Notes under the pieces: model-generated | Told to the model about the DNA's origin: nothing | Database searches by the model: none | Seen by the model: the letters and a program-made list of their open reading frames with translations, nothing else | NCBI GenBank assembly: GCA_025359865.1 | Contig: JANYDH010000165.1 | Span: 1-64,000 of the forward strand | DNA: 64,000 nt | Direction: 5' to 3' | From: Actinomycetes bacterium | GTDB taxonomy: Bacteria > Actinomycetota > Acidimicrobiia > Acidimicrobiales > Ilumatobacteraceae | Shown: piece after piece, positions 17,344-26,239 of the stretch | Layout: each line of letters begins with the position of its first letter | Position numbering within the stretch: position 1 is the first letter of the stretch | Program-made: the position numbers and the translations under genes

Positions 17344-18420
17344 GTGGGGTTACTGCAACGAAGAACTGACCGCGTTCCAGACCTCATCGAGGTCGAGGTT
17401 CGTGAGGCGCGTGCAGAGTTGTTGCGTCTCCGTGCGGAGGTGTCGCGTCTACAAGGTGCGCTCGACAGTCTGCCGATCGGCGTCGTTCTGGTCGAAGAGG
17501 GTGGCCTGGTACGCACTCGCAACGAAGCCGCCAAGGGGTTCAGTGGGGCCGGCCACGGTGACATTCTCGTACTCGAGGCCGTCGATCAGCATGTGCAGCA
17601 CGCGCTACAGGGCCGTGTCTCTGGGTCTTCGGTCGAACTGTTTGGCCCGCCTCTCAAGGTGATTGATGTGCGTGCGATCCCGTTGCGCGGTGGTGGCGCA
17701 CTCGTGGCGATCGAAGATGTCAGCGAACGGGTGCGTGTCGATGCAGTTCGAACCGATTTCGTGGCAAACATCAGCCACGAGCTGAAGACTCCCGTTGGTG
17801 CGCTCGCTGTGCTCGCCGAAACGATGATTGACGAAGAAGACCTCGAGGTGGTGCACCGGCTGGCAACCAAGGCAATGCACGAAGCACTGCGCGCGGCATC
17901 ATCCATCGACGATCTGTTGGAACTGTCGCGGATCGAACTCGGCGGTGCCGCGTTGAGCGAACCGGTCGACGTAGACCAACTGTTGCACGACGTCGCCGAA
18001 CGTCTGAGCGAGAGCGCCGAACAGCACCAGATCCGGATTCAACGTGAGCCGGTGGCTCAACGGCTGACCGCCATGGGAGATCGCCGACAGCTCGTCTCCG
18101 CCCTCGCCAATCTGGTCGACAATGCAGTGAAGTACAGCGACGCCGGCGGCGAAGTGCACCTGAGCGCCTCGGCTGACGGCGACCGGATTGCCTTTGTGGT
18201 CCGCGACCACGGCATCGGGATCCCGGCGCGCGATCTGGACCGCATTTTCGAACGCTTCTACCGGGTCGACCGTGCTCGCAGCCGGGGCACGGGCGGAACG
18301 GGACTGGGCCTCGCCATCGTCCGTCACGTTGCGAGCAACCACGAGGGAGACGTACGCGTGCAGTCGGTCGAAGGGGAAGGGTCCACGTTCACGATGCGCG
18401 CCATGGCGGCTACAGCATGA
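17344..18420 (+). CDS. senX3: SenX3/PhoR-type sensor histidine kinase, no membrane segment
   Basis: A 358-residue histidine kinase. An N-terminal helix (EVREARAELLRLRAEVSRLQ) and a PAS-like domain (about 40-120) lead to the H-box FVANISHELKTPVGA (His about 143). The N-box LVDNAVKYS, the G1 box DHGIGIP and the G2 box GTGGTGLGLAIV follow. The dimerisation and catalytic regions closely resemble mycobacterial SenX3. The N-terminal membrane spans of SenX3 are absent whichever start is used, because the upstream frame runs inside phoU without hydrophobic segments. The GTG at 17344 is the best start. It probably senses phosphate through PhoU rather than directly. Confidence 0.88.
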   Translation: MGLLQRRTDRVPDLIEVEVREARAELLRLRAEVSRLQGALDSLPIGVVLVEEGGLVRTRNEAAKGFSGAGHGDILVLEAVDQHVQHALQGRVSGSSVELFGPPLKVIDVRAIPLRGGGALVAIEDVSERVRVDAVRTDFVANISHELKTPVGALAVLAETMIDEEDLEVVHRLATKAMHEALRAASSIDDLLELSRIELGGAALSEPVDVDQLLHDVAERLSESAEQHQIRIQREPVAQRLTAMGDRRQLVSALANLVDNAVKYSDAGGEVHLSASADGDRIAFVVRDHGIGIPARDLDRIFERFYRVDRARSRGTGGTGLGLAIVRHVASNHEGDVRVQSVEGEGSTFTMRAMAATA

Positions 18421-18433
18421 AGGCGGCTGCAAC

Positions 18434-19159
18434 ATGAACGCGATGCCGATTGTTTTCGTGGTCGAAGACGAGGAGAGCTTCATCGACGCGATGACCGTCG
18501 GGCTCAAACGCGAAGGGTTTCAAGTCGAAGTTGCCCGAGACGGGTTCGAAGCACTCGACCGGTTCGACGATGTGAATCCCGATATCGTGTTGCTCGATGT
18601 GATGCTGCCGCGCATCGGTGGGATCGACGTCTGCCGCCAAATCCGTAAACGCAGCCAGGTGCCGATCATCATGGTCACCGCAAAAGGTGCCGAGATCGAC
18701 ACCGTCGTCGGCCTCGAGGTCGGCGCCGACGACTACGTAACCAAGCCGTATCGCATTCGTGAACTCGTCGCCCGAATGCATGCCGTGATGCGCCGCACCC
18801 CGAACGAGGTGGTCGCGCCCACCGAGTCGAACAGTGGATCATTGTCGACATCGATCGTGGTCGGCGACGTCTGCCTCGATCCCGACGAGCATGTCGTGAC
18901 CGTGGCTGGTGAGCTAGTGAACCTGCCATTGAAAGAGTTCGAGTTGCTGCACATCCTCCTTGCCAACGCCGGGCGAGTCTTGCCCCGCGAAATGCTCATC
19001 GACAGGGTCTGGGGTAGCGACTACGTGGGCGACACCAAGACACTCGATGTGCACATCAAGCGACTGCGCGGCCGCATCGAATCACGTGCCGGTGCCCCTA
19101 CGCGGATCGTGACAATCCGCGGTCTCGGCTACAAGTACGAACGAACCAAGCCCAGTTGA
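18434..19159 (+). CDS. regX3: RegX3/PhoB-type response regulator
   Basis: A 241-residue OmpR-family regulator. The receiver domain has the acidic pocket VVEDEES near residue 9, the phosphorylated Asp in DIVLLDVMLP (about 54) and Lys in DDYVTKPY (about 104). The C-terminal winged helix includes LLHILLANAGRVLPRE, DVHIKRLRGRIE and RIVTIRGLGYKYE. It follows the SenX3-like kinase after 13 bases and should bind the PHO box upstream of pstS. Its strong likeness to mycobacterial RegX3 supports the name. Confidence 0.93.
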   Translation: MNAMPIVFVVEDEESFIDAMTVGLKREGFQVEVARDGFEALDRFDDVNPDIVLLDVMLPRIGGIDVCRQIRKRSQVPIIMVTAKGAEIDTVVGLEVGADDYVTKPYRIRELVARMHAVMRRTPNEVVAPTESNSGSLSTSIVVGDVCLDPDEHVVTVAGELVNLPLKEFELLHILLANAGRVLPREMLIDRVWGSDYVGDTKTLDVHIKRLRGRIESRAGAPTRIVTIRGLGYKYERTKPS

Positions 19160-19205
19160 CTCTCTATCGCTGCTGGGGTCGAGAACGCCCATCTACGATG
19201 CCCAT

Positions 19206-20510
19206 GTGAACCGACCGCCAGCCCACCGGAGTGCCGCGCCAAAAGCGCCGATTCCGGCGAGGGAGTCACGGTTCTCGCGCCTGGCGCGCACCCACGCGGC
19301 GATGGCAGCGGGCGACGCGGCGATGGCCGTTGCGCTTGCTGATTCAGTGCTGTTCAACCTCAGCGCCGATGCTGCTCGTACCAAGGTGTTGTTGTTTCTT
19401 GGAATCAGCTTTGTGCCGTTCTTGTTCGTTGCCCCGTTGATCGGCCCAGCGATCGACCGGATGCGTGGCGGCCGGCGGCTGGTCATCCAGATCGTCGCGG
19501 TCTTGCGTGTGCTGCTGTCGGTACTGATGGCATTGCACACCGATGACCTCCTCCTGTTCCCGCTCGCGTTCGCGGCAATGGTGTTGCAGAAGACCTATGC
19601 GATTTCGAAGAACGCACTCGTACCGAGCGTGGTCAGCAGCGAAGTCGAACTGGTGGAGGCCAACTCGAAGCTGGGTCTGATCTCTGGTCTGGTTGGCGTC
19701 ATCGCCGTCGTCCCTGCCGGCATCCTGCAAAAGACCGTCGGTGCCACAGGGACGCTGCTCTACGGGGCAGTGTTGTTCGTGATTGCGTTCGTCAACGCAA
19801 CGCGGCTCCCGCGTGAGGTGGTGGCGTCGACCGGCGCCGACCAAACCGAAAAGGCTGAGCTCAACTCTGCGGGGGTGGTGCTTGCGTCGAACGCGATGAT
19901 GCTGCTTCGTGCCTCGGTCGGATTCACGTTCTTTCATCTGTTCTTCTGGTTCCGGCGTGACGAGGGGTTCATCTGGTTCGGTCTGGCCATCGGCGTGTCA
20001 AGCATTATGACGATGGTCGGCAATGCCATCGCGCCGCGGGTCCGGCACCACCTCCGCGAGGAGACCATGTTGGTCGGTGCGCTCGCCCTGATCGCTGTGA
20101 CGGGCGTGCTGACCGCCATCTTCGGAGGGGTGGCTAGCGGGGTCGTGCTTGCCGGCGTGGTCAACTTCGCAGCGGCGATCGGCCGGCTCGCATTTGACTC
20201 GATCGTTCAACGCGATGCCCCCGATGCAAATCAGGGCCGGGCGTTCGCCAAGTTCGAGACAAGGTTCCAACTCGGGTGGGTCGTGGCCGCCACCGTGCCG
20301 GTACTGATTCGCATCCCCGGAGCGGTCGGTTTCCTCTTGGTCGGGCTGCTCGCCCTTGCTGCGACGGTGTCGTACACGCTCGGGGCGCGGGTAATGCGTC
20401 AAGGCCGCCCGCCAACCCGGCCGCTACAGTCGCTCAGGCTGTGGGTGATCGGCCCGCCGAAACGGAAGGTGCCACCCCCGCCTCGGCAAGCACCGCGCTC
20501 TGGTTCTTGA
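19206..20510 (+). CDS. Major facilitator superfamily transporter
   Basis: A 434-residue membrane protein with about ten to twelve hydrophobic spans, for example FLGISFVPFLFVAPLIGPAI with DRMRGGRR after it, which matches the MFS loop 2-3 motif. A longer loop with charged residues lies in the middle, as in most MFS carriers. The start is a GTG inside ATGTGA. The C-terminal 35 residues are Pro/Arg-rich and cytoplasmic. Substrate is not deducible. It ends 9 bases before the convergent DUF2342 gene. Confidence 0.85.
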   Translation: MNRPPAHRSAAPKAPIPARESRFSRLARTHAAMAAGDAAMAVALADSVLFNLSADAARTKVLLFLGISFVPFLFVAPLIGPAIDRMRGGRRLVIQIVAVLRVLLSVLMALHTDDLLLFPLAFAAMVLQKTYAISKNALVPSVVSSEVELVEANSKLGLISGLVGVIAVVPAGILQKTVGATGTLLYGAVLFVIAFVNATRLPREVVASTGADQTEKAELNSAGVVLASNAMMLLRASVGFTFFHLFFWFRRDEGFIWFGLAIGVSSIMTMVGNAIAPRVRHHLREETMLVGALALIAVTGVLTAIFGGVASGVVLAGVVNFAAAIGRLAFDSIVQRDAPDANQGRAFAKFETRFQLGWVVAATVPVLIRIPGAVGFLLVGLLALAATVSYTLGARVMRQGRPPTRPLQSLRLWVIGPPKRKVPPPPRQAPRSGS

Positions 20511-20519
20511 AGGCTTCGG

Positions 20520-21773
20520 TCACGTTTCGAGCCGGGCCAGCCAGAGCCCGGGGGCAAGCAGCTCAGCCGGCGTGGGGAGCGCGTTCGGGCGCGTGAACAT
20601 GCTGCCGAGCCCAGCTTCGCCTGCACGGTCGACGACACCTGCCACGAACGACTTGCCCCGCTGTACCTGTGCCGGGGTGATGTGCAACCCGAGGAGCCGT
20701 TCGATGAATACATCTTCGGCGCTGGCTTCGATCCGTCGGCGGCGCACCGCCTCGGCGATTGGGAACGCCCCACCGCCGATGAGCCGAGCGGCCACGCCAT
20801 CGACCATGTAGTCCACATAGCCGACCACAGCAGCGGTGGCGGCGTCGAGCACCGGTGCGAGCTCGATCTGCTCGGGTGAACGCACCGCACCGAGCAACAC
20901 TTCGGGATCAACCAAGGCGCGTTGGATCGCCTGCATCGGATCACCACCTTCGACGTCGAGTGTGCTGAGCTTTTCGGCCACGCTTGCGGGATCAGCGCGG
21001 AACGCGCCGACGTGGCGTTGGACGAGCAACGTGATGGAGTCTCGGACCACGGCATGAGAAAAGACGGCATGGCCGATGAACTCTTGCGCCAGGACCCACA
21101 GTCGCATCTCGTCGACCGGAAGGCTCCATTGCTCAGCGAAGGCATCGACCGACGCCGGGATGATGAGCAGTTGGCGGGTGTCGCGAGGAATCGGCAGGTC
21201 GTACTGGCCGAAGGCATGTGTGGCCAACCGCCCCACCATGGAGCCGATGGCCATGCCCATCATCGATGGCGCCATCATCTGGCTGAGCCCGGTCATCATC
21301 GCCATCATCGGATCGCCGGGATCGTCGGCTTCGCCGCCAACGTCTGGATCAGCCGAACGAGAGCGGCCGAGCGACACGGCGAGGTCGATGAACAACGGCC
21401 GATATGCCTCGAGGGTGCGCTGGGCCCACGCACCCTGCGTGGTGAGTTCGATTGCGGTCGACGGTGTGTCGAAGCCGGTGACGTCGCGGACGTGCATCTC
21501 GGCGATGGGTGCGAGGTCGGTATAGGCGATACGCACCCGTGGGTCGACGTTGGGTTCCGGGGTTCCCCCCGTGGACGACAGCGTGGCGAACTGGCGTGCG
21601 GCGTCCCAGTTCAGCGGACCTTGCCCCGACAGTGCCTTGGCGAGGTCACCGAACATGGGAAGGTTCCCGAACAGCGCGTTCATGCCGTCGTTACCTGGAC
21701 CGTCGTTACCTGGACCGTCGTTACCTGGCCCGTCGTCTTGGGGTTCGCCATCTCTGGCGTCGTCGCCGGCCAT
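20520..21773 (-). CDS. DUF2342 family protein (zinc metalloprotease-like), degenerate active site
   Basis: A 417-residue protein of the actinobacterial DUF2342 family ('putative hydrolase' or F420-biosynthesis-associated proteins). Residues 10-30 hold a GPGND repeat from a 15-base tandem repeat. A Met/Gly-rich stretch (DPMMAMMTGLSQMM, about residue 155-170) precedes the conserved core. The zincin helix that normally carries HExxH reads LAQEFIGHAVFSHAVVRD, so the metal-binding histidines are not in place. The Met at 21773 is chosen as the start; an alternative is Met31 at 21683, after the repeat. It is divergent from the SDR-like gene, 54 bases away. Enzymatic activity is doubtful. Confidence 0.7.
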   Translation of the reverse strand: MAGDDARDGEPQDDGPGNDGPGNDGPGNDGMNALFGNLPMFGDLAKALSGQGPLNWDAARQFATLSSTGGTPEPNVDPRVRIAYTDLAPIAEMHVRDVTGFDTPSTAIELTTQGAWAQRTLEAYRPLFIDLAVSLGRSRSADPDVGGEADDPGDPMMAMMTGLSQMMAPSMMGMAIGSMVGRLATHAFGQYDLPIPRDTRQLLIIPASVDAFAEQWSLPVDEMRLWVLAQEFIGHAVFSHAVVRDSITLLVQRHVGAFRADPASVAEKLSTLDVEGGDPMQAIQRALVDPEVLLGAVRSPEQIELAPVLDAATAAVVGYVDYMVDGVAARLIGGGAFPIAEAVRRRRIEASAEDVFIERLLGLHITPAQVQRGKSFVAGVVDRAGEAGLGSMFTRPNALPTPAELLAPGLWLARLET

Positions 21774-21827
21774 GTGGAGGAGCTTACGGCCCGCTACGGA
21801 GTTAGCGGCCGGGTAGTGTGACCGACC

Positions 21828-22787
21828 GTGACCGGAGTCTGGGTGAGCGATGCCGACAGTGCGCTCGGTACTCGTGTGCTCGCCCGATTGTCGGTCCAGC
21901 CCGAGGTTCATTGTGCATCGGTGGCCGAGTGTGATGTCGCTGTCTACCTCGGTGGTTCCGACCCTGACACCCGCTCGCGGCGGCGAGAGAGCGTGACCGC
22001 CGGTGCCGTGGCGATGCTCGATCAGATCGAGGCCGCTTGCCACATCGTGCTGGTTTCATCGGCCATGGTCTACGGGGCATGGGCCAACAACCCGGTCCCG
22101 TTGACCGAGGATGCAGTTCTGCGGCCTGACGTGGACTTTGCGTACGCCCGCCAGTTGGCAGCCGTCGAGCAGGTTGCCGATGCCTGGCGTTCATCACGGC
22201 CGGGCCGGCGTGTCACGGTATTGCGTCCCGTGGTGTCGATGGCCGCCGACGGAACGACGGGCCTGGCGATCGCGCTTGCCGCAGGGATGGGACAACGGTT
22301 CGGTGTGGACGATCCGCCAGCCCAGTTCCTCCATCTCGACGATCTTGCGAGCGCGGTCTCGCTGGCTATCGACCGGTCCCTCGACGGGGTCTTCAACGTG
22401 GCACCCGACGGGTTCATTCCAGCATCTTCGGTGCGCGCGCTGTCCGGTGCCCGGCCGCGGACCCCGATGCCTGAACGGCTTGCCGAACTCAAGAACGCGA
22501 TCCGGTGGAGGTTTCAGCGGGGGCCGATTCCACCAGGCCTGCGCAGCTATACCCGCTCGCCATGGTTGGTGGCCAACGACCGGCTGAAGGCCGAAGGGTG
22601 GCTGCCAACGGTGACCAACGAGCAGGCCTACGTTGAGGGCACTGAGGCACCGTGGTGGACGATGGTGACGCCGAAGCGGCGCCAAGAATTGGCCCTGGGT
22701 GTGATGGTCGCTGGCGGTTCGGCGCTGCTGCTTGGCGCGGTGCGGATCATCCGGTCGGTTCGGGCAGCACGCTCAGCATCTGGGTGA
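21828..22787 (+). CDS. Extended SDR-like (NAD-epimerase fold) protein with C-terminal membrane helix
   Basis: A 319-residue protein with an SDR/epimerase-type Rossmann fold. The nucleotide motif is weak (VSDADSALG instead of VTGxxGFxG). The catalytic region reads VSSAMVYGAW and later FAYARQLAAVE, so the YxxxK lysine is replaced by leucine. LRPVVSMAADG and QFLHLDDLASAV fit the later SDR fold. A membrane helix (LALGVMVAGGSALLLGAVRI) lies near the end. The start is GTG. It overlaps the convergent trypsin-like gene by 41 bases. Likely a binding or scaffold protein, though a variant enzyme cannot be excluded. Confidence 0.65.
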   Translation: MTGVWVSDADSALGTRVLARLSVQPEVHCASVAECDVAVYLGGSDPDTRSRRRESVTAGAVAMLDQIEAACHIVLVSSAMVYGAWANNPVPLTEDAVLRPDVDFAYARQLAAVEQVADAWRSSRPGRRVTVLRPVVSMAADGTTGLAIALAAGMGQRFGVDDPPAQFLHLDDLASAVSLAIDRSLDGVFNVAPDGFIPASSVRALSGARPRTPMPERLAELKNAIRWRFQRGPIPPGLRSYTRSPWLVANDRLKAEGWLPTVTNEQAYVEGTEAPWWTMVTPKRRQELALGVMVAGGSALLLGAVRIIRSVRAARSASG

Positions 22788-23607
22788 CGCCGTCTTGATT
22801 AGTACACAGCGCCACTAACGCCCCTGATTCGTCGACCACCGGCGTTCCCTCTGCAACAGCCCCGTCGAGCACGTCGGAGAGATCGAGCCGGTCAGCAAAG
22901 ATGACAGCGACGGGTTTGTCGGTGAGCACGAACAACGTGTCGCCCGGTGCTGCCATTGCGGCCGTCTTGAACCCGGTGGCCTGCAGTCGTTCGATGGCCG
23001 AGAGATCTTCGGTGCCGCCGGTGGGGCGCAGGTAGGCGAGGGAGTGGTCGACGGTGTCGACCACCACCCGAGCAGCGCCATCGGCATCGAGTGTGATATC
23101 GAACGCGCCGAGCCTGCCCGACACTGCATTCGCCGTGGTGATCAACATTGGAGAGCCGTTGACGAGTACGGCGACGGCGATGGCCTTGGCCGTGGTCGAG
23201 TCCGGCACTTGAATCCGCGAGCGCAGCAGCGCAGTGTTACTCGGTGTACCCCTCGCAATTGCCGGGCCAGCTACGTTCGGCCCGGCCACGAAACTGGCGG
23301 TGAGCGGCGGCACCACGGTGTTGGTGCTCCGCATGGCGATCGGTTCTCTCGACGGGCGGTTGCTGACATCGGACAACATGAGCCACAGCATCGCCACACC
23401 GAGGGTGCATCCGATGACGCCAGCCGCCACGACCAGGCCTCGACCGATGACAATCGGAGGTTCGCTCGAGATCCAAGCCTGCTGGCCGAGTTCCGACGGG
23501 TGACGCCACACTCGTTCGTGTGCCGGTACCGGCGCGGGTACATAGATGCCACCGTCGCCCTCGCCGCCGCTCTCCGCGGCCCCATCGTTTCGATCGCTCC
23601 ACTCCAC
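22747..23607 (-). CDS. Membrane-anchored trypsin-like (S1-fold) protein, probably inactive
   Basis: A 286-residue protein. A cytoplasmic N-terminus with the actinobacterial motif HERVWRHPSELGQ is followed by one membrane helix (VVAAGVIGCTLGVAMLWLML, about residue 58-78). An extracytoplasmic domain with a chymotrypsin-like pattern follows. The last strands (VAEGTPVVDESGALVALCTN) match the GNSGGPVVD region of trypsin-like proteases, but the nucleophile Ser is absent and no catalytic His is evident. It is likely a non-catalytic relative that senses or binds peptides. It overlaps the SDR-like gene tail to tail. Confidence 0.6.
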   Translation of the reverse strand: MEWSDRNDGAAESGGEGDGGIYVPAPVPAHERVWRHPSELGQQAWISSEPPIVIGRGLVVAAGVIGCTLGVAMLWLMLSDVSNRPSREPIAMRSTNTVVPPLTASFVAGPNVAGPAIARGTPSNTALLRSRIQVPDSTTAKAIAVAVLVNGSPMLITTANAVSGRLGAFDITLDADGAARVVVDTVDHSLAYLRPTGGTEDLSAIERLQATGFKTAAMAAPGDTLFVLTDKPVAVIFADRLDLSDVLDGAVAEGTPVVDESGALVALCTNQDGVTQMLSVLPEPTG

Positions 23608-23689
23608 GAATCGGTGATCGTAGTAAGGATCTGGCGTCAGGTGTCGTCGCCCCGAGGGGCTGTGCCCCGCGAACGGCTACCATGCGCCC

Positions 23690-24217
23690 GTGCAGCCGAC
23701 GCTACGACCTCCAGCCACTGGCGATACGTGGGTCGGCCTCTCAGTCGATGAGTTACCGGTTGCCGATGCGTACCAGTGGTGTGTGCTGCCTCACACTGGT
23801 GCAATCGTGCTGTTCAGCGGGGTCGTTCGTGACCACGCCACCGACGATGCCGGCAGCGAACGCGCGGGTGTGCAGCACCTCACGTACGAGGCCTATGAGG
23901 AACAGGTTGAGCGCAGTTTCGCGGCCATCGTCGATGAACTCCGTGCGCGGTGGCCCGAGACTGGGCGAGTAGCGGTCTTGCACCGTGTCGGACGCCTCGA
24001 GCTCGGCGAGAGTTCGGTCATCGCCGTCGTCAGCGCTCCGCATCGTCCCCAGGCATTCGAAGCAGCGCGCTACGCGATCGACGCGGTCAAAGCCAGTGCC
24101 CCGATCTGGAAACACGAACAGTGGCAGGAACCGAATGGTTCGGTGGCCGCCGATTGGGGAACAGGCGCCCACGACGTAGTACAGCCATCGCATGTGCCCA
24201 CTGTGCGGAGCAACTGA
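23690..24217 (+). CDS. moaE: Molybdopterin synthase catalytic subunit MoaE
   Basis: A 175-residue MoaE. With MoaD it adds two sulfurs to precursor Z to make molybdopterin. Family segments are GAIVLFSGVVRDH near 38, LTYEAYEEQVERSF near 64, VLHRVGRLELGESSV near 96 and the active-site KASAPIWKHEQW near 134 (Lys in IWKHE). It is slightly longer than usual (about 150) because of N- and C-terminal extensions. The start is a GTG. No moaD or other molybdopterin gene is nearby. It is followed immediately by a small membrane protein gene. Confidence 0.93.
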   Translation: MQPTLRPPATGDTWVGLSVDELPVADAYQWCVLPHTGAIVLFSGVVRDHATDDAGSERAGVQHLTYEAYEEQVERSFAAIVDELRARWPETGRVAVLHRVGRLELGESSVIAVVSAPHRPQAFEAARYAIDAVKASAPIWKHEQWQEPNGSVAADWGTGAHDVVQPSHVPTVRSN

Positions 24218-24415
24218 GTGACTGCCGTTCTCGTCATCGTCTTGGTCGTCGCGCTGCTCGGTGCCGTGGTGTTCTTGGCGGTCCGCTCGCGACCACGTCA
24301 GGATGAAGGCATGTCCAGCTTCCGGCGTCACATCGACGCATTGTCACCAGAGGCCCGACGCGAAGTACGTGAAGTGCACGAGCGTTCCCGCAAGCACGAA
24401 GACGACGAGGGCTGA
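24218..24415 (+). CDS. Small single-span membrane protein
   Basis: A 65-residue protein with an N-terminal membrane helix (VLVIVLVVALLGAVVFLAV) and a charged cytoplasmic tail (EARREVREVHERSRKHEDDE). The GTG start directly follows the moaE stop, and it ends 1 base before the mreB start, so it sits in a coupled run moaE-orf-mreB. No family is recognised. The hydrophobic helix and coupling make it likely real. Confidence 0.65.
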   Translation: MTAVLVIVLVVALLGAVVFLAVRSRPRQDEGMSSFRRHIDALSPEARREVREVHERSRKHEDDEG

Positions 24416-24416
24416 C

Positions 24417-25421
24417 TTGGCCCGCGACCTCGCCATCGACCTGGGCACTGCCAACACGCTCGTCTACATGAAGGGAAAGGGCATCGTCTTGAACGAGCCC
24501 TCCGTCATCGCGCTCAACCGCCAGACCGGTGAGGTACTCGCCACGGGCCGCGAGGCATGGCAGATGATCGGCCGCACGCCGGGCTACATCGTCGCAGTGC
24601 GACCGTTACGTGGCGGCGCGATCACCGACTTCGAAATCACCGAGCGGATGATCCGCCTGCTGTTGCAGCGTGTCGGCGTCAGCCGGTTCACTCGTCCGAA
24701 AGTCGTCATCTGTGTGCCCTCAGCCATCACCGAGGTTGAGCGCCGGGCTGTTACCGACGCCGCCCGCCGGGCCGGTGCAGCCGACGCTCAGTTGATCGAG
24801 CAGCCGATGGCGGCCGCAATCGGCGCCGACCTTCCCATCGACGAACCGGTCGGCAACATGGTGATCGACATCGGGGGCGGAACCAGCGAAACAGCTGTCA
24901 TCAGCCTGGGTGGCATTGTTGCGCTCGAGGCCGTCAGGGTCGGAAGTTTCGATATCGACGCGGCGATCCAGAGTTATGTTCGTCGAGAGCACGGCATTGC
25001 CATCGGCGAGCGAACGGCAGAGGAAGTGAAAGTTGCCATCGGATCTGCCATGCCGATGGAGGACGAGAATCAGGCGGAGGTGCGTGGCCGCGACCTCATG
25101 ACCGGTCTGCCGAAGACAGTGGTACTCACACCGGAGGAGATCCGGATGGCCATTGATGATGTGGTCAGCAGCATCATCGCTTCGGTCATCCGCTGCCTCG
25201 CAAAAGCGCCGCCGGAACTCGCTCAGGATTTCCTCGTACGGGGGATGTTCCTGGTCGGCGGCGGCGGCCTGTTACGCGGGCTTGCCGATCGCATCTCACG
25301 CGAGACACAGGTGCCGGTGAAGATGTCGAACGTGCCGCTCGAAGCAGTGGTGCTTGGCGCCGGTCATTGCATCGAGCACTACGACGCATTGAAGACGATG
25401 TTCATGGGTGCCCGCCGCTGA
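24417..25421 (+). CDS. mreB: MreB/Mbl-type bacterial actin
   Basis: A 334-residue actin-fold protein. Phosphate-binding loops are AIDLGTANTLVYMKGKG at the N-terminus and MVIDIGGGTSETAVISLGG near 143; VVICVPSAITEVERRAV and the C-terminal FLVGGGGLLRGLADRI are typical of MreB. The start is a TTG (LARDLAIDLGTA), since no ATG or GTG fits the family's N-terminus. MreB normally scaffolds cell-wall elongation with MreC, MreD and RodA; none is in the window. It overlaps the enoyl-CoA hydratase gene by ATGA. Confidence 0.92.
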   Translation: MARDLAIDLGTANTLVYMKGKGIVLNEPSVIALNRQTGEVLATGREAWQMIGRTPGYIVAVRPLRGGAITDFEITERMIRLLLQRVGVSRFTRPKVVICVPSAITEVERRAVTDAARRAGAADAQLIEQPMAAAIGADLPIDEPVGNMVIDIGGGTSETAVISLGGIVALEAVRVGSFDIDAAIQSYVRREHGIAIGERTAEEVKVAIGSAMPMEDENQAEVRGRDLMTGLPKTVVLTPEEIRMAIDDVVSSIIASVIRCLAKAPPELAQDFLVRGMFLVGGGGLLRGLADRISRETQVPVKMSNVPLEAVVLGAGHCIEHYDALKTMFMGARR

Positions 25422-26239
25422 TGCCCGGTGTGGGCGGCGGCGCCGGGGTTGACGTCACCTGGGCGCTCGGCGACGATCACGTCGGCGTCGTCACGCTCAA
25501 TCGGCCTGCAACTCGCAATGCGCTCACCTGGTCGATGTACGCCGAACTCGAACGGCTGGTTCGTCTCGCTGGCGATGCAGGTGCCCGCTGTCTCGTGATC
25601 ACAGGTGCCGACCCTGCGTTTTGTAGCGGCGACGACGTGCGTCAGGTGATGGGCGGCGGCGAGGAAGGGCAAACACCGCTGTTATCCGACAACGAAACCC
25701 GATCCCCCCGGTTGACACCCGCAGCCGACGCATTGCTGTATACCGACCTTCCGGTCATTGCGGCTGTCAACGGTGCCGCGGTCGGATGGGGGATGGAACT
25801 CGCGGTGATGGCCGACATCCGGGTCGCCAGCGATCGCGCTCGTTTCGGAGAGCTGTTCGTACTGCGGGGGTTGGTCAGCGATGCACCCGGCCTCGGACGA
25901 CTCGCGCAGCTCATCGGGCGTGAGCGCGCGGCCGAGTTGTTGTTCACCGGCGACGTGATCGACGCGGCAACGGCGCTCCAGCTTGGGCTCGTCTCACGTG
26001 TTGTCACCCACGACGAATTGTTGCCGACGGTGTTTGCTTTGGCCGCTCGGATCGCGGCCAACCCGCCGCTGGCGGTACAACGGATCAAGGCCGGGCTCCG
26101 GCGGGCGCTCGATCCCGACTGGCGCGACCTGGGAGCGTGGGTCAGCGCGAATCTCGCCGAGCTCTTCACCACGTCCGACCACCGCGAGGGCGTGCGTGCG
26201 TTCCTCGAGAAGCGGCCGGCCAACTTCACGGGCCACTGA
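25421..26239 (+). CDS. Enoyl-CoA hydratase/isomerase (crotonase family)
   Basis: A 272-residue crotonase-fold protein. The first oxyanion-hole strand is ADPAFCSGDDVRQV near residue 70, and the second is AAVNGAAVGWGMELAVMADI near 120. Acidic catalytic residues in the usual helix are not obvious (LFVLRGLVSDAPGLGRL), so the exact reaction is open. It would act on CoA thioesters in fatty-acid or amino-acid breakdown. It overlaps mreB upstream and the RNB gene downstream, both by ATGA, so all three are coupled in one operon. Confidence 0.88.
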   Translation: MPGVGGGAGVDVTWALGDDHVGVVTLNRPATRNALTWSMYAELERLVRLAGDAGARCLVITGADPAFCSGDDVRQVMGGGEEGQTPLLSDNETRSPRLTPAADALLYTDLPVIAAVNGAAVGWGMELAVMADIRVASDRARFGELFVLRGLVSDAPGLGRLAQLIGRERAAELLFTGDVIDAATALQLGLVSRVVTHDELLPTVFALAARIAANPPLAVQRIKAGLRRALDPDWRDLGAWVSANLAELFTTSDHREGVRAFLEKRPANFTGH

